DNA of 64,000 nt, taken from assembly GCF_017742215.1 (NCBI RefSeq), contig NZ_JAGHKP010000002.1, positions 1,336,737-1,400,736 of the forward strand, written 5' to 3'. The notes beneath the pieces are model-generated. The model searched no databases and was not told where the DNA came from. It was given only the letters and a program-made list of their open reading frames with translations. This DNA is from Chitinophaga chungangae (lineage in GTDB: Bacteria > Bacteroidota > Bacteroidia > Chitinophagales > Chitinophagaceae). Position numbers and translations under genes: made by a program. Of this stretch, positions 24,743 through 33,839 are shown one piece after another; positions within the stretch are counted from its first letter, which is position 1, and each line of letters starts with the position of its first letter.

Positions 24743-27487
24743 ATGTTCAATTTGACCACGTCGAGGCTCTTAATGTTTTTAAGTGCCGCTTTGACAGCGG
24801 GCATACTCGCCATTGGCTGCAATAGCCGGCGGCCGGTGGATTACAGCTCGGAAGTCAAGCCGATCCTTAACAAACATTGCATCAGCTGCCATGGAGGCGT
24901 GAAACAAAGCGGCGGTTTCAGTGTATTGTTCAGGGAAGAAGCGCTCGGCAATACTAAAAGCGGCCATCCCGCCATTATTCCCGGAGACGCTGCCAACAGT
25001 GAATTCATCCGCCGCCTTCACAACAAAGACCCGAAAGAACGTATGCCTTACAAGGCCGCGCCGCTCAGTAAAGAAGAAATATCCATCCTCACCCGCTGGG
25101 TAGACGAAGGTGCCAAATGGGGCGAGCACTGGGCCTACGTATCGCCAGCCAAACCCGACTATGCCCCGCCCGCCGCCACGGCCGGCAATGCCGCCCAAAA
25201 TGCCGGGGAAGGGGGAGTGGACCATTACATCAATCTCAAACTCGAAGAAGAAAAGCTGGAAGCAGCCCCGCAGGCAGACAAGATCACCCTGCTGCGCCGC
25301 CTCAGCCTCGACCTTACCGGCCTGCCGCCCACCGAACAAATGATGCAGTCGTTCCTGGCGGATAATTCGCCCGACGCGTACGAAAAACGGGTAGACAGCC
25401 TGCTGGCATCACCGCACTACGGCGAGCACTGGGCGTCTATGTGGCTCGACCTCGCGCGCTACGCCGATACAAAAGGATATGAAAGAGACGTGCGCCGCGA
25501 TTTCTGGCGTTACCGGGACTGGGTGATCAACGCCTTTAACCACGACATGCCTTATGACCGCTTCACCGTTGAACAGCTCGCCGGCGACCTGTTGCCCAAT
25601 CCGGATAACGACCAGCTGATCGCCACCGCCTTTCACCGCAATACCATGAACAACGACGAAGGGGGCACACAGGACGAAGAGTTCCGCGTAGCGGCCATCA
25701 TCGACCGGGTGAATACCACCATGGAAGTATGGCAGGGCACCACCATCGCCTGCGTGCAGTGCCACAGCCATCCTTACGACCCTTTCCGCTTCGAGGATTA
25801 TTACAAGCTCATGGCTTTTCTCAACAACACCCGCGATGAAGATACTTTTGGGGAACATCCCAAACTGCGCCTGTACGACAGTGTAGGCCTCCGCAAGGTC
25901 GATTCCATCACCGCATGGATCAAACAATACGGCACGGCGGGCGAACTGAGCGAGACAAAAGATTTCCTCCGCACGCTGGAGCCGAAGATACACGCGCATA
26001 ATGCGGACGAATACATCAACGGCGAACTGGCAGACACCAAATTTATGGCGATCCGCCATGGCGGAAGCTGCCGTGTGAAAAAAGTGCCCGTCAACAACCG
26101 CAACAATCTTTTGCTGAAATACTGGACCGGCCGCGACGGTGGTTCGCTCGAGATCCGCGACGGCGGGCTGAACGGCCCGCTGGTGGCCCGTCAGTCCCTG
26201 CCCAAAGGCAACCGTGTGCTGGACATACCGATCACGCCGATGGAAGGTTACCGCAACCTGTATTTTATTTTCCGCAACAGCAGCCTCGGCCCGCTGGAAT
26301 CCGTCTGCAACGTGGAGTGGTTCGCCCTCCGCAACGACCTCCCCGGCAAAGGCCAGCCTGGCTATAAACCGGTGGAAACCGCCTTTATGCAGGCCGTAAA
26401 CGCCAATCCGGAAAGCATGCCCGTGATGTGGGAGAACCCGACGGAAATGTTCCGCCCCACGCATACTTTCGAAAGAGGCAACTGGATGGTGCTGGGAGAA
26501 GAAGTAAAACCCGACGTTCCGGAATCGCTCAATCCTTTCCCGGACAAGGCGCCGCGCAACAGGCTCGGCCTCGCGATGTGGATCACCGATAAAAATAACC
26601 CGCTTACCGCGCGCGTGATGGTGAACCGTTTCTGGGAACATCTTTTCGGCATCGGTATCGTGGAAACGCAGGAAGACTTCGGCACGCAGGGTTTCCTTCC
26701 TTCCAACCCCGCGCTGCTCGACTATCTTTCTTACCGCTTCATGAACACGTATAACTGGAGCATGAAAAGCCTGCTGCGCGAAATGGTGACCTCCGAAGCG
26801 TACAAACGCGATTCCCGCAGCTCGCCCGAACTGCAGGAAAAAGATCCCGCCAACCGTTATCTCGCCCGCGGCCCGCGTTTCAGGCTTTCGGCCGAGCAGG
26901 TGCGCGACCAGGCGCTGGCCGTGAGCGGGCTGCTCAGCAACAAAATGCTCGGCGCCAGCGTGATGCCGTACCAGCCCGAAGGCATCTGGCAGACCGTGTG
27001 GAGCGGCGACAACTGGAAGATCTCCGAAAACGGCGACCAGTACCGCCGCGCTGTATACACCTTCATCAAAAGGACCGCCCCTTACCCCTCTGCCATCACC
27101 TTCGACGCGAGCAGCCGCGAAGTGTGCCTCCAGCGCAGGATACGCACCAATACGCCGCTGCAGGCACTGGTAACGCTGAACGATCCCGTATACGTGGAAG
27201 CCGCGCGCAGCCTGGCTTTGCGCATGCAGGAAAGCGGCGGGCAGGATGCGAAAACGTGTATCCGTGCGGGTTATAAACGCGCGATGTATAAAGATATCAT
27301 ACCGGGCAAAGAAGCCGTTTTGGAAAAACTGTACAGGCAGGCATACGATAAGTTCGGGAAAGACCCGAAAGCCGCGGCAGCTTTCCTGCAGGCGCCCGAA
27401 CCGAAAAAAGGCATGGAACATCTTGCGGCGCTGACCGTGGTGGCCAATGCGATTATGAACCTGGATGAATTCCTCTCAAAATCCTGA
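24743..27487 (+). CDS. PSCyt1-DUF1549-DUF1553 cytochrome-like lipoprotein
   Basis: The 914-aa protein starts with a lipoprotein signal (FLSAALTAGILAIGC). A planctomycete-type cytochrome domain (PSCyt1) follows with heme motif CISCH at about residue 52. A DUF1549 (PSCyt2) domain spans about 160-365 with a second CxxCH, CVQCHSHPYDPF. DUF1553 (PSD1) fills about 585-870 (NPLTARVMVNRFWEHLFGIGIVETQEDFG; DSRSSPELQEKDPANRYLARGPRFRLSAEQVRD). The biochemical role of this family is not established; electron transfer on the outside of the cell is implied by the heme motifs. Its stop overlaps the start of the DUF1501 gene. Confidence 0.88.
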   Translation: MFNLTTSRLLMFLSAALTAGILAIGCNSRRPVDYSSEVKPILNKHCISCHGGVKQSGGFSVLFREEALGNTKSGHPAIIPGDAANSEFIRRLHNKDPKERMPYKAAPLSKEEISILTRWVDEGAKWGEHWAYVSPAKPDYAPPAATAGNAAQNAGEGGVDHYINLKLEEEKLEAAPQADKITLLRRLSLDLTGLPPTEQMMQSFLADNSPDAYEKRVDSLLASPHYGEHWASMWLDLARYADTKGYERDVRRDFWRYRDWVINAFNHDMPYDRFTVEQLAGDLLPNPDNDQLIATAFHRNTMNNDEGGTQDEEFRVAAIIDRVNTTMEVWQGTTIACVQCHSHPYDPFRFEDYYKLMAFLNNTRDEDTFGEHPKLRLYDSVGLRKVDSITAWIKQYGTAGELSETKDFLRTLEPKIHAHNADEYINGELADTKFMAIRHGGSCRVKKVPVNNRNNLLLKYWTGRDGGSLEIRDGGLNGPLVARQSLPKGNRVLDIPITPMEGYRNLYFIFRNSSLGPLESVCNVEWFALRNDLPGKGQPGYKPVETAFMQAVNANPESMPVMWENPTEMFRPTHTFERGNWMVLGEEVKPDVPESLNPFPDKAPRNRLGLAMWITDKNNPLTARVMVNRFWEHLFGIGIVETQEDFGTQGFLPSNPALLDYLSYRFMNTYNWSMKSLLREMVTSEAYKRDSRSSPELQEKDPANRYLARGPRFRLSAEQVRDQALAVSGLLSNKMLGASVMPYQPEGIWQTVWSGDNWKISENGDQYRRAVYTFIKRTAPYPSAITFDASSREVCLQRRIRTNTPLQALVTLNDPVYVEAARSLALRMQESGGQDAKTCIRAGYKRAMYKDIIPGKEAVLEKLYRQAYDKFGKDPKAAAAFLQAPEPKKGMEHLAALTVVANAIMNLDEFLSKS

Positions 27488-28983
27488 TGCATATGTCAGA
27501 GAAGATCATACACGAAGCGAATGAAAGGGCGGCAAAATATTTTTCCCGCCGGCACTTCCTGCAGGATTGTATTACCGGCCTCGGCGCTACGGCATTAGGC
27601 TCGCTGCTGGGCGGATGCAATATTTTTTCCGGCTCCGGCAGCGGCGAAATGCCGCAAAGCCTGAACCCGCTCGAGCCGCGCGCTCCCCACTTCCCCGCGA
27701 GGGCCAAAAGCGTGATATACCTGCATATGGCGGGCGCCCCCTCGCAGCTGGAACTATTCGACTACAAACCCGAATTACAAAAACTGCATAACCAGCTTTG
27801 CCCGCCCTCGATCCTCGAAGGCAAAAAATTCGCGTTCATCCGCGGCGTGCCCAAAATGCTCGGCCCGCAGGCCGTATTTTCACAGCATGGCGAAAGCCGC
27901 GCCTGGGTAAGCGATCACCTGCCGCATTTTTCGAAGATGGTAGACGATGTGAGTTTCCTGAAAGCAGTGCAGACGGACCAGTTCAACCATGGCCCCGCGC
28001 AATTGTTCATGCATACAGGCAGCGCCCGCCTGGGAAGGCCAAGTATCGGTTCCTGGGTAACGTATGGCCTCGGTTCGGAAAACAGCAACCTGCCCGGTTT
28101 TGTGGTGCTCACTTCCGGCGGCAAAACGCCTGACGCCGGTAAAAGCGTGTGGGGAAGCGGTTTCCTGCCCAGCGTTTACCAGGGCGTGCAATGCCGCTCC
28201 AAAGGCGATCCTGTGCTTTACATCACCGATCCCGAAGGCATGGACCGTGATATGCGTTATCAATCCATTCACGCCATCAACGAAGTGAATAAACTCGAAT
28301 ACGAAGCCTTCCAGGACCCCGAAATACTTTCCCGCATTTCGCAATACGAGCTCGCGTACAAAATGCAGATCTCCGTGCCCGGCGTGATGGACATCAACGA
28401 CGAGCCGGAATATATCCATCAATTGTACGGCACGCAGCCCGGCAAAGAAGCGTTTGCGAATAACTGCCTGCTGGCCCGCAAGCTCGTCGAAAAAGGCGTG
28501 CGTTTCGTGCAGCTGTTCGACTGGGGATGGGATACGCACGGTACCGGCGAAGACCTGTCCATCGACTACGGACTGCGTAATAAATCGCGCGAGATAGACA
28601 AGCCGATCAGCGCGTTGCTGCTCGATCTCAAACAACGCGGCCTGCTCGACGAAACGCTCGTGGTTTGGGGCGGCGAGTTCGGCAGAACGCCCATGCAGGA
28701 AAACCGCGACGGCAAAGAAATGCCGTACCTCGGCCGCGACCATCATGTGGAAGCATTTACCATGTGGATGGCAGGCGCGGGCATCCGCAAAGGAGGCAGC
28801 TGGGGAGAAACGGACGAGATCGGTTTCGCCGCCGTAAAAGGAAAGGTAGCCGTACACGATATTCACGCCACCATACTGCAACAGATGGGCTTCGACCATG
28901 AGAAACTGACCTACCAGTTCCAGGGCCGCCCGTTCAGGCTTACCGATGTGGGAGGTCACGTTATTCACGAAATTTTAGGTTGA
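27487..28983 (+). CDS. DUF1501 protein (Tat-exported, alkaline-phosphatase-like fold)
   Basis: The 498-aa protein carries a twin-arginine signal (FSRRHFLQDCITG) with a lipobox-like LLGGC. The body has the pattern of the sulfatase/alkaline phosphatase superfamily used by DUF1501: SVIYLHMAGAPSQLELFDYKP at about 80-98, MHTGSARLGRPSIGSWVTYG, FVQLFDWGWDTHG, GGEFGRTPM, and a late metal-site-like GRDHH. The start at 27487 shares its first base with the last base of the DUF1553 stop; an ATG two codons in is also possible. In Planctomycetes and Bacteroidota DUF1553 and DUF1501 genes travel as a pair; function unknown. Confidence 0.88.
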   Translation: MHMSEKIIHEANERAAKYFSRRHFLQDCITGLGATALGSLLGGCNIFSGSGSGEMPQSLNPLEPRAPHFPARAKSVIYLHMAGAPSQLELFDYKPELQKLHNQLCPPSILEGKKFAFIRGVPKMLGPQAVFSQHGESRAWVSDHLPHFSKMVDDVSFLKAVQTDQFNHGPAQLFMHTGSARLGRPSIGSWVTYGLGSENSNLPGFVVLTSGGKTPDAGKSVWGSGFLPSVYQGVQCRSKGDPVLYITDPEGMDRDMRYQSIHAINEVNKLEYEAFQDPEILSRISQYELAYKMQISVPGVMDINDEPEYIHQLYGTQPGKEAFANNCLLARKLVEKGVRFVQLFDWGWDTHGTGEDLSIDYGLRNKSREIDKPISALLLDLKQRGLLDETLVVWGGEFGRTPMQENRDGKEMPYLGRDHHVEAFTMWMAGAGIRKGGSWGETDEIGFAAVKGKVAVHDIHATILQQMGFDHEKLTYQFQGRPFRLTDVGGHVIHEILG

Positions 28984-28990
28984 TCAGTTT

Positions 28991-29929
28991 ATGTCTTTAA
29001 ACAGAAGGAATTTTTTAAAACAATCCGCAGCCTTTGGCGCTGCTTCGCTTATGACCAACATCCCTGACGCTGCAGCGCAGCCCGTATTCACAACGCCTGC
29101 TGCCGCGGGTTTTAAACTGGTGGTGCTGCAAACGGACTGGGGCTTCCCCGGCACCCGCAACGAATATTGCCGCCGCACCAAAGAAGCCGGTTACGACGGT
29201 ATAGAATTATGGTGGCCCACTACGAAAGAAGCGCAAGACGAACTGTTCGCCGCGCTCAAAAAATACGACCTCCAGGTAGGTTTCCTCTGCTCAGGCGGCG
29301 GCAGCAGCGATTTCACGAAACACGCCACGGCTTTTGAAGCCGCCGTTACGGCCGCCACCGGCCAGCAACGCCAGCGACCGTTATACATCAACTGTCACTC
29401 AGGCAAAGACTTCTTTACGTTCGAACAGAACAGTCAGTTGATAGACATGACGGTGCGCATTTCCAAAGCTACCGGCATACCCGTTTACCACGAAACGCAC
29501 CGTTCCCGCATGATGTTCGCGGCGCATATCGCACGCAAATTCATTGAAGCCAAACCGGACCTGCGCCTCACGCTCGACATTTCCCACTGGTGCAACGTAC
29601 ACGAATCGCTGTTGCAGGACCAGGCGGAAACCGTTGCCAAGGCGCTGGAAAGAACGGGTCATATTCACGCGAGGATCGGCCACCCGGAAGGCCCGCAGGT
29701 AAACGATCCGAGGGCGCCCGAATGGGAAAATACGGTGAAAGCGCATTTTGCATGGTGGGACGAAGTGGCCAGAATAAAACGCGCGAAAGGAGAAGTGATG
29801 ACCGTGCTTACGGAGTTCGGTCCGGCGGATTACATGCCCACGCTGCCTTATACGCGGCAGCCGGTGGCTAACCAGTGGGATATTAATGTACATATGAAGA
29901 ACTTACTAAAAGCGAGATACGGGGGATGA
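28991..29929 (+). CDS. Tat-exported sugar isomerase/epimerase-like TIM barrel
   Basis: The 312-aa protein opens with a Tat signal (NRRNFLKQSAAFGAASLM). The mature part is a xylose-isomerase-like TIM barrel: GYDGIELWWPT near residue 70, YINCHSGKDFFT at about 132, VYHETHRSRM at about 160, LTLDISHWCNVHESLL, HIHARIGHPEGPQVND and LTEFGPADY. The His, Glu, Asp and His residues form a metal site of that fold. It lies 7 bases after DUF1501 and overlaps the next gene by four bases. Export of such a fold points to a periplasmic sugar substrate. Confidence 0.85.
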   Translation: MSLNRRNFLKQSAAFGAASLMTNIPDAAAQPVFTTPAAAGFKLVVLQTDWGFPGTRNEYCRRTKEAGYDGIELWWPTTKEAQDELFAALKKYDLQVGFLCSGGGSSDFTKHATAFEAAVTAATGQQRQRPLYINCHSGKDFFTFEQNSQLIDMTVRISKATGIPVYHETHRSRMMFAAHIARKFIEAKPDLRLTLDISHWCNVHESLLQDQAETVAKALERTGHIHARIGHPEGPQVNDPRAPEWENTVKAHFAWWDEVARIKRAKGEVMTVLTEFGPADYMPTLPYTRQPVANQWDINVHMKNLLKARYGG

Positions 29930-31341
29930 TGACATTATTGCAGGGAAACTGGAGCCTCTTTATTGGCCGTTTCCACCCATTACTGGTGCATTTGCCGATC
30001 GGGATGCTGATTGTCGCTTTTATATTGGAAGTGATGAGTAAAAACCGCCGCCTGGCGGTGCTGAGCGCGGCCGTGCTGCCCGTGCTCGTGTTCGGCGCGT
30101 TGTCTGCCGTGGCCGCCTGCATTGCGGGCTGGCTGCTTTCCACTTCCGGCGGTTACGACGAAGATGCGCTCGACCTTCACATGTGGATGGGCATCGGCGT
30201 AGCCGCGATCTCCGTGCTGTTGTGCGTTTTCAGGCGGTATGCGCTTTTCAGGAATGCCTGGCTGCCCGTGTCGTTCGTGATGATCGTGCTGCTTTCCGCC
30301 GCCGGGCATTTCGGCGGTAACCTCACGCATGGAGAAGATTATCTGACCGCGGCGCTTCCTTTCGGGAAAAACAGATCCGCCGAAGCAACGCCCGCCATCG
30401 CCAACCTGCCCGAGGCAAAGGTCTACGATCAGCTGGTAATGCCCATCCTCGAAGAAAAATGTTATTCCTGCCACAACGAAGCTAAACTCAAGGGTGGTCT
30501 CCGGCTAGACGGTATGGACAATATCAAAAAAGGTGGCGAGAACGGCCCCGTGATCAAAGACAGCGTGCCCGAAGCCAGCGAACTTTACAAACGTCTCGTG
30601 CTTTCCGAATCGGACGATAAACGCATGCCGCCCAAAGGCAAGCCGCAACTGACGCCGCAGCAACTGGAAATATTGTACTGGTGGATCGAACAGGGCGCGT
30701 CGCCAACCGCCACCGTCAAAGAATTGCACCGCACGGCCAGGATGCAGCTCGTGCTGGACGGTATGAAACCTTCCGGCGGATCGGATGCAAACCCGTTCGT
30801 GCCGCAGGAAGAAGTGAGCGAAGCATCCGGACAGGATGTTGCCGCGTTGGAAAAGATCGGAGTAAAAGTGATGCCGGTGGCGAATGAAAATGGTTTTGTG
30901 ATGATCAACGCCGTAAACGCGCCCGGCTTTGGCAATAAAGAAGCGGAGCTGCTGCTGCCTTTGAAAAAACAGATCGTCTGGCTGAAACTCTCCAACACGC
31001 AAACGGGTGACAGCGCGCTGAAACTGATCTCGCAATTACCCGAGCTCACGCGCCTGCACCTGGAGAACACACCGGTAACCGATGCGGGGCTGACGCATCT
31101 TGCCGGTTGCAAACAGTTGAAATACCTGAACCTCGTGGGCACAAAAGTGACGGACAAAGGGATTTTGCTGCTGCAAAAAAATGCCGCGCTGAAAGAGCTT
31201 TTCCTCTATAAAACCGCTGTAACGCCCGCAGCCCTCGGCCAATTGCGGAAAGCCATGCCGGAGATGAAGATCGATACAGGCGGTTACGTGATGCCCGTGC
31301 TGGTGACGGATACGCTGGTGTATCGTAAACAACGGACATAA
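29926..31341 (+). CDS. DUF2231 membrane protein fused to cytochrome c-like and LRR domains
   Basis: The 471-aa protein starts with four membrane helices of the DUF2231 type (FHPLLVHLPIGMLIVAFILEVM; VFGALSAVAACIAGWLLS). A PSCyt1-type cytochrome domain (about 160-260) contains CYSCH and ends with KRMPPKGKPQLTPQQLEILYWWIEQGA. The C-terminal part (about 340-450) has leucine-rich repeat units (LTRLHLENTPVTDAGLTHLAGC, LKYLNLVGTKVTDKG). It is the last gene of the four-gene operon and the only one with a full membrane anchor, so it may be the electron-transfer link to the inner membrane. A bidirectional terminator follows. Confidence 0.87.
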   Translation: MMTLLQGNWSLFIGRFHPLLVHLPIGMLIVAFILEVMSKNRRLAVLSAAVLPVLVFGALSAVAACIAGWLLSTSGGYDEDALDLHMWMGIGVAAISVLLCVFRRYALFRNAWLPVSFVMIVLLSAAGHFGGNLTHGEDYLTAALPFGKNRSAEATPAIANLPEAKVYDQLVMPILEEKCYSCHNEAKLKGGLRLDGMDNIKKGGENGPVIKDSVPEASELYKRLVLSESDDKRMPPKGKPQLTPQQLEILYWWIEQGASPTATVKELHRTARMQLVLDGMKPSGGSDANPFVPQEEVSEASGQDVAALEKIGVKVMPVANENGFVMINAVNAPGFGNKEAELLLPLKKQIVWLKLSNTQTGDSALKLISQLPELTRLHLENTPVTDAGLTHLAGCKQLKYLNLVGTKVTDKGILLLQKNAALKELFLYKTAVTPAALGQLRKAMPEMKIDTGGYVMPVLVTDTLVYRKQRT

Positions 31342-31357
31342 AAAACGTACTCGCAAA

Positions 31358-31387
31358 AAAAGGGACGTTTCTAAAAACGTCCCTTTT
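31358..31387. terminator. Bidirectional terminator
   Basis: A perfect 13-bp stem (31358-31370 with 31375-31387; arms AAAAGGGACGTTT / AAACGTCCCTTTT) separates the convergent DUF2231 and rhlE genes. Confidence 0.85.
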
Positions 31388-31393
31388 AATTTG

Positions 31394-32662
31394 TTAGTTC
31401 TGCTGTTTTTGCTGCGGCCGGCCGTGCCATTTGCGTTTATTGTTTTTCTTCCTGCCGTCAAGCTGCTGGCTGGAAGACTGGCGCATCTGCACTACGGGCG
31501 CCGGTTTTTCCACGGGCGTTTCGCCGGGCGGGAACGGGTGTTCGCTCACCACGGGAATGTTCTGGCCGATCAGCTTCACGATATCCTTCACGTACGGCCT
31601 TTCTTCCGCTTCGCAGAACGACAGTGCGATACCGCTCGCCCCGCCGCGGCCCGTACGGCCAATGCGGTGCACGTAGGTTTCAGGCACGTTCGGGATTTCG
31701 TAATTGATCACATGGCTCAGGTTGTCCACGTCGATGCCGCGCGCGGCAATGTCTGTCGCTACCAGCACGCGGACGCGGCCGGCTTTGAAATCGGTCAGCG
31801 AGCGCTGGCGCGAGTTTTGCGATTTGTCGCCGTGAATGGCGCTGGCCTGCACGCCGGCTTTGTTCAGTTCCTTGGCAACCCTGTCCGCACCGTGTTTGGT
31901 ACGTGTGAACACGAGCGCGCTCACGATGGCGGGATCTTTCAGCACATGGATCAGCAAGGGGCGTTTGGAGCTTTTATCTACAAAATAAAGCTGCTGCTCC
32001 ACCTTTTCTGCGGTGGAAGAAACCGGCGTTACGGCTACTTTTTCCGGATTGGTAAGGATGGAATTAGCCAGCCCCGCGATTTCCGCGGGCATGGTGGCGG
32101 AGAAGAACAACGTCTGCCTTTTTTCGGGCAGCTTGGTGATCACTCTTTTTACGTCGTGGATAAAACCCATGTCCAGCATGCGGTCTGCCTCATCGAGCAC
32201 AAACTGCCGGATATTGCGGAGGTTGATGTGCCCCTGCTGCCAAAGGTCGAGCAGCCTGCCCGGCGTGGCGACCAGGATGTCTGTGCCTTGTTTCAGGGTT
32301 TGTATCTGGGTATGGGCGGATACGCCGCCGAAGATCACGAGATGTTTGATGCCGGTGTGCGCGCCATAATCCCGGATGTTTTCCGCGATCTGGATGGCCA
32401 GCTCGCGCGTAGGCGTCAGGATCAGCGTTTTGATATGCCTGTCAGGCACAGTGGCCGCCTGCTTTTCTTTATAAAGCAATTGCAGGATGGGAATGGCAAA
32501 CGCGGCGGTTTTCCCGGTGCCGGTCTGGGCGCAGGCCAAAAGGTCTTTCTGGGCCAGCACCACGGGGATGGCTTGCGTCTGGATAGGTGTAGGCGTACTA
32601 TAGCCCTGTGTTTCAAGCGCACGCAAAATGGGCGCGATGAGACTTAATTTCTCGAATGACAA
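31394..32662 (-). CDS. rhlE: DEAD-box RNA helicase RhlE-like
   Basis: The 422-aa ATPase has all DEAD-box motifs in order: Q-motif near STPTPIQTQAIPVVL, Walker A AQTGTGKTAAF, PTRELAIQI, TPGRLLDL, DEADRMLDMGF, SATMP, and the C-terminal RGIDVDNLSHVINYEIPNVPETYVHRIGRTGRGG read in short pieces as RGIDVDNL and HRIGRTGRGG. The tail is basic (KKNNKRKWHGR). RhlE unwinds RNA in ribosome assembly and cold growth. The 250 bases upstream of it hold no gene and may contain a cold-responsive leader, which I cannot confirm. Confidence 0.9.
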   Translation of the reverse strand: MSFEKLSLIAPILRALETQGYSTPTPIQTQAIPVVLAQKDLLACAQTGTGKTAAFAIPILQLLYKEKQAATVPDRHIKTLILTPTRELAIQIAENIRDYGAHTGIKHLVIFGGVSAHTQIQTLKQGTDILVATPGRLLDLWQQGHINLRNIRQFVLDEADRMLDMGFIHDVKRVITKLPEKRQTLFFSATMPAEIAGLANSILTNPEKVAVTPVSSTAEKVEQQLYFVDKSSKRPLLIHVLKDPAIVSALVFTRTKHGADRVAKELNKAGVQASAIHGDKSQNSRQRSLTDFKAGRVRVLVATDIAARGIDVDNLSHVINYEIPNVPETYVHRIGRTGRGGASGIALSFCEAEERPYVKDIVKLIGQNIPVVSEHPFPPGETPVEKPAPVVQMRQSSSQQLDGRKKNNKRKWHGRPQQKQQN

Positions 32663-32863
32663 TATGTTTGATTTAAGTTTAAAACGATGCTAACAATCCT
32701 GCTTTAAAGAAGGGAAGGATGGCTAGATTGTATATCCACACATCATTTTAAGTGAACCTAACTGCGGAGGGAATGTACCTTTTCTGCGGAGAGGGGATAT
32801 AAGAATGGTGCAAAGGTACACAAATTAACGGGATTCGCGCGCAAGGAAACGTTAAAACAGGAA

Positions 32864-32889
32864 AAAGCGCGACCGTGGGGGCGCGCTTT
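32864..32889 (-). terminator. Terminator of the SDR gene
   Basis: AAAGCGCG (32864-32871) pairs with CGCGCTTT (32882-32889); the minus strand continues with TTCCTGTTTT. It lies 23 bases past the SDR stop. Confidence 0.6.
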
Positions 32890-32912
32890 CCATTGTTTGA
32901 ACCTGTTTAGCT

Positions 32913-33755
32913 TTAGTTGAAATTGGTGGAAGTGGCCAGCGCCTGCCATCCCAGCATATCTTCTTCCACGGCGGCGATCTTTTGTTTCGCCAGCTGATAA
33001 GCGTCCGGGCCGAGGAAAAGATGCAGCGGCGGGTTGCCGGACTTGCTCACGGAAATAATTACATCCACCGCTTTTTCGGGATCGCCGGGCTGCGCGCCGT
33101 CGATGTTCTGCTGGTGCGTTGTTTGAATCTCGCGGATGTTCTCATAATCCGCAATGGGATGCTCAGGCACCACCAGCGAGCCGGAAGACAGGAAGTTGGT
33201 GCGGAAATATCCCGGGCTCACGATCACCGCTTTTACGCCGAAAGGTTTCGCTTCCGCGGCCAGCGATTCGGTAAGTCCTTCCAGCGCGAATTTGGTGGCG
33301 CAATAGCTGCCAAAGCCGGGAAACGTACCGGTGAAGCCGCCGATGGAGGAAATGTTGAATATAAAACCGTCCTGCTGCTTGCGGAAAACGGGCATCACGT
33401 TGCGGATCACGTTCAGCGCACCGAACACGTTCACTTCGAAATTATCCCTTACCTCTTTATCGCTTAGTTCTTCCAAACCGCCTACCAGTCCGTATCCCGC
33501 GTTATTCACCGCTACGTCGATGCGGCCGAAGGCAGACAACGTTTGACGGATGGAACCGTTCACGCTCTGTTCGTCGGAAAGGTTCACGGCGAGGGGAAGG
33601 AAGTTGGGAGAATCGCTGCCGACGGCGGTCTTAAGCGCGTCCAGCTGGCGGGAAGTGGCCGCCACGCGTTCGCCGGAGGCCAAAAGTTTTTTAACTAATA
33701 ACAGGCCGAAACCTTTTGAGGCGCCTGTGATATACCATACTTTTTGTTGTTCCAT
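32913..33755 (-). CDS. Short-chain dehydrogenase/reductase (classical SDR)
   Basis: The 280-aa oxidoreductase has TGASKGFG for NAD(P) binding, NNAGYG, the catalytic serine in FNISSIGGF and the YCATK catalytic tyrosine/lysine pair. It starts at the ATG at 33755. The AraC regulator is encoded directly upstream on the same strand, so it may control it. Substrate unknown. Confidence 0.88.
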   Translation of the reverse strand: MEQQKVWYITGASKGFGLLLVKKLLASGERVAATSRQLDALKTAVGSDSPNFLPLAVNLSDEQSVNGSIRQTLSAFGRIDVAVNNAGYGLVGGLEELSDKEVRDNFEVNVFGALNVIRNVMPVFRKQQDGFIFNISSIGGFTGTFPGFGSYCATKFALEGLTESLAAEAKPFGVKAVIVSPGYFRTNFLSSGSLVVPEHPIADYENIREIQTTHQQNIDGAQPGDPEKAVDVIISVSKSGNPPLHLFLGPDAYQLAKQKIAAVEEDMLGWQALATSTNFN

Positions 33756-33839
33756 GAGTGGGTGTTTGTTTTGTTGACACAAAGCTACACCGGCCGGGAA
33801 CCACGGCTGTTAATGATATCAAACCAAAAATTGCAAAAA

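Noticed and set aside
25409..27421. 670-codon open frame on the minus strand
   Set aside because: It is antisense to the DUF1553 gene, its composition is His/Arg/Val-rich and it has no recognisable domain.
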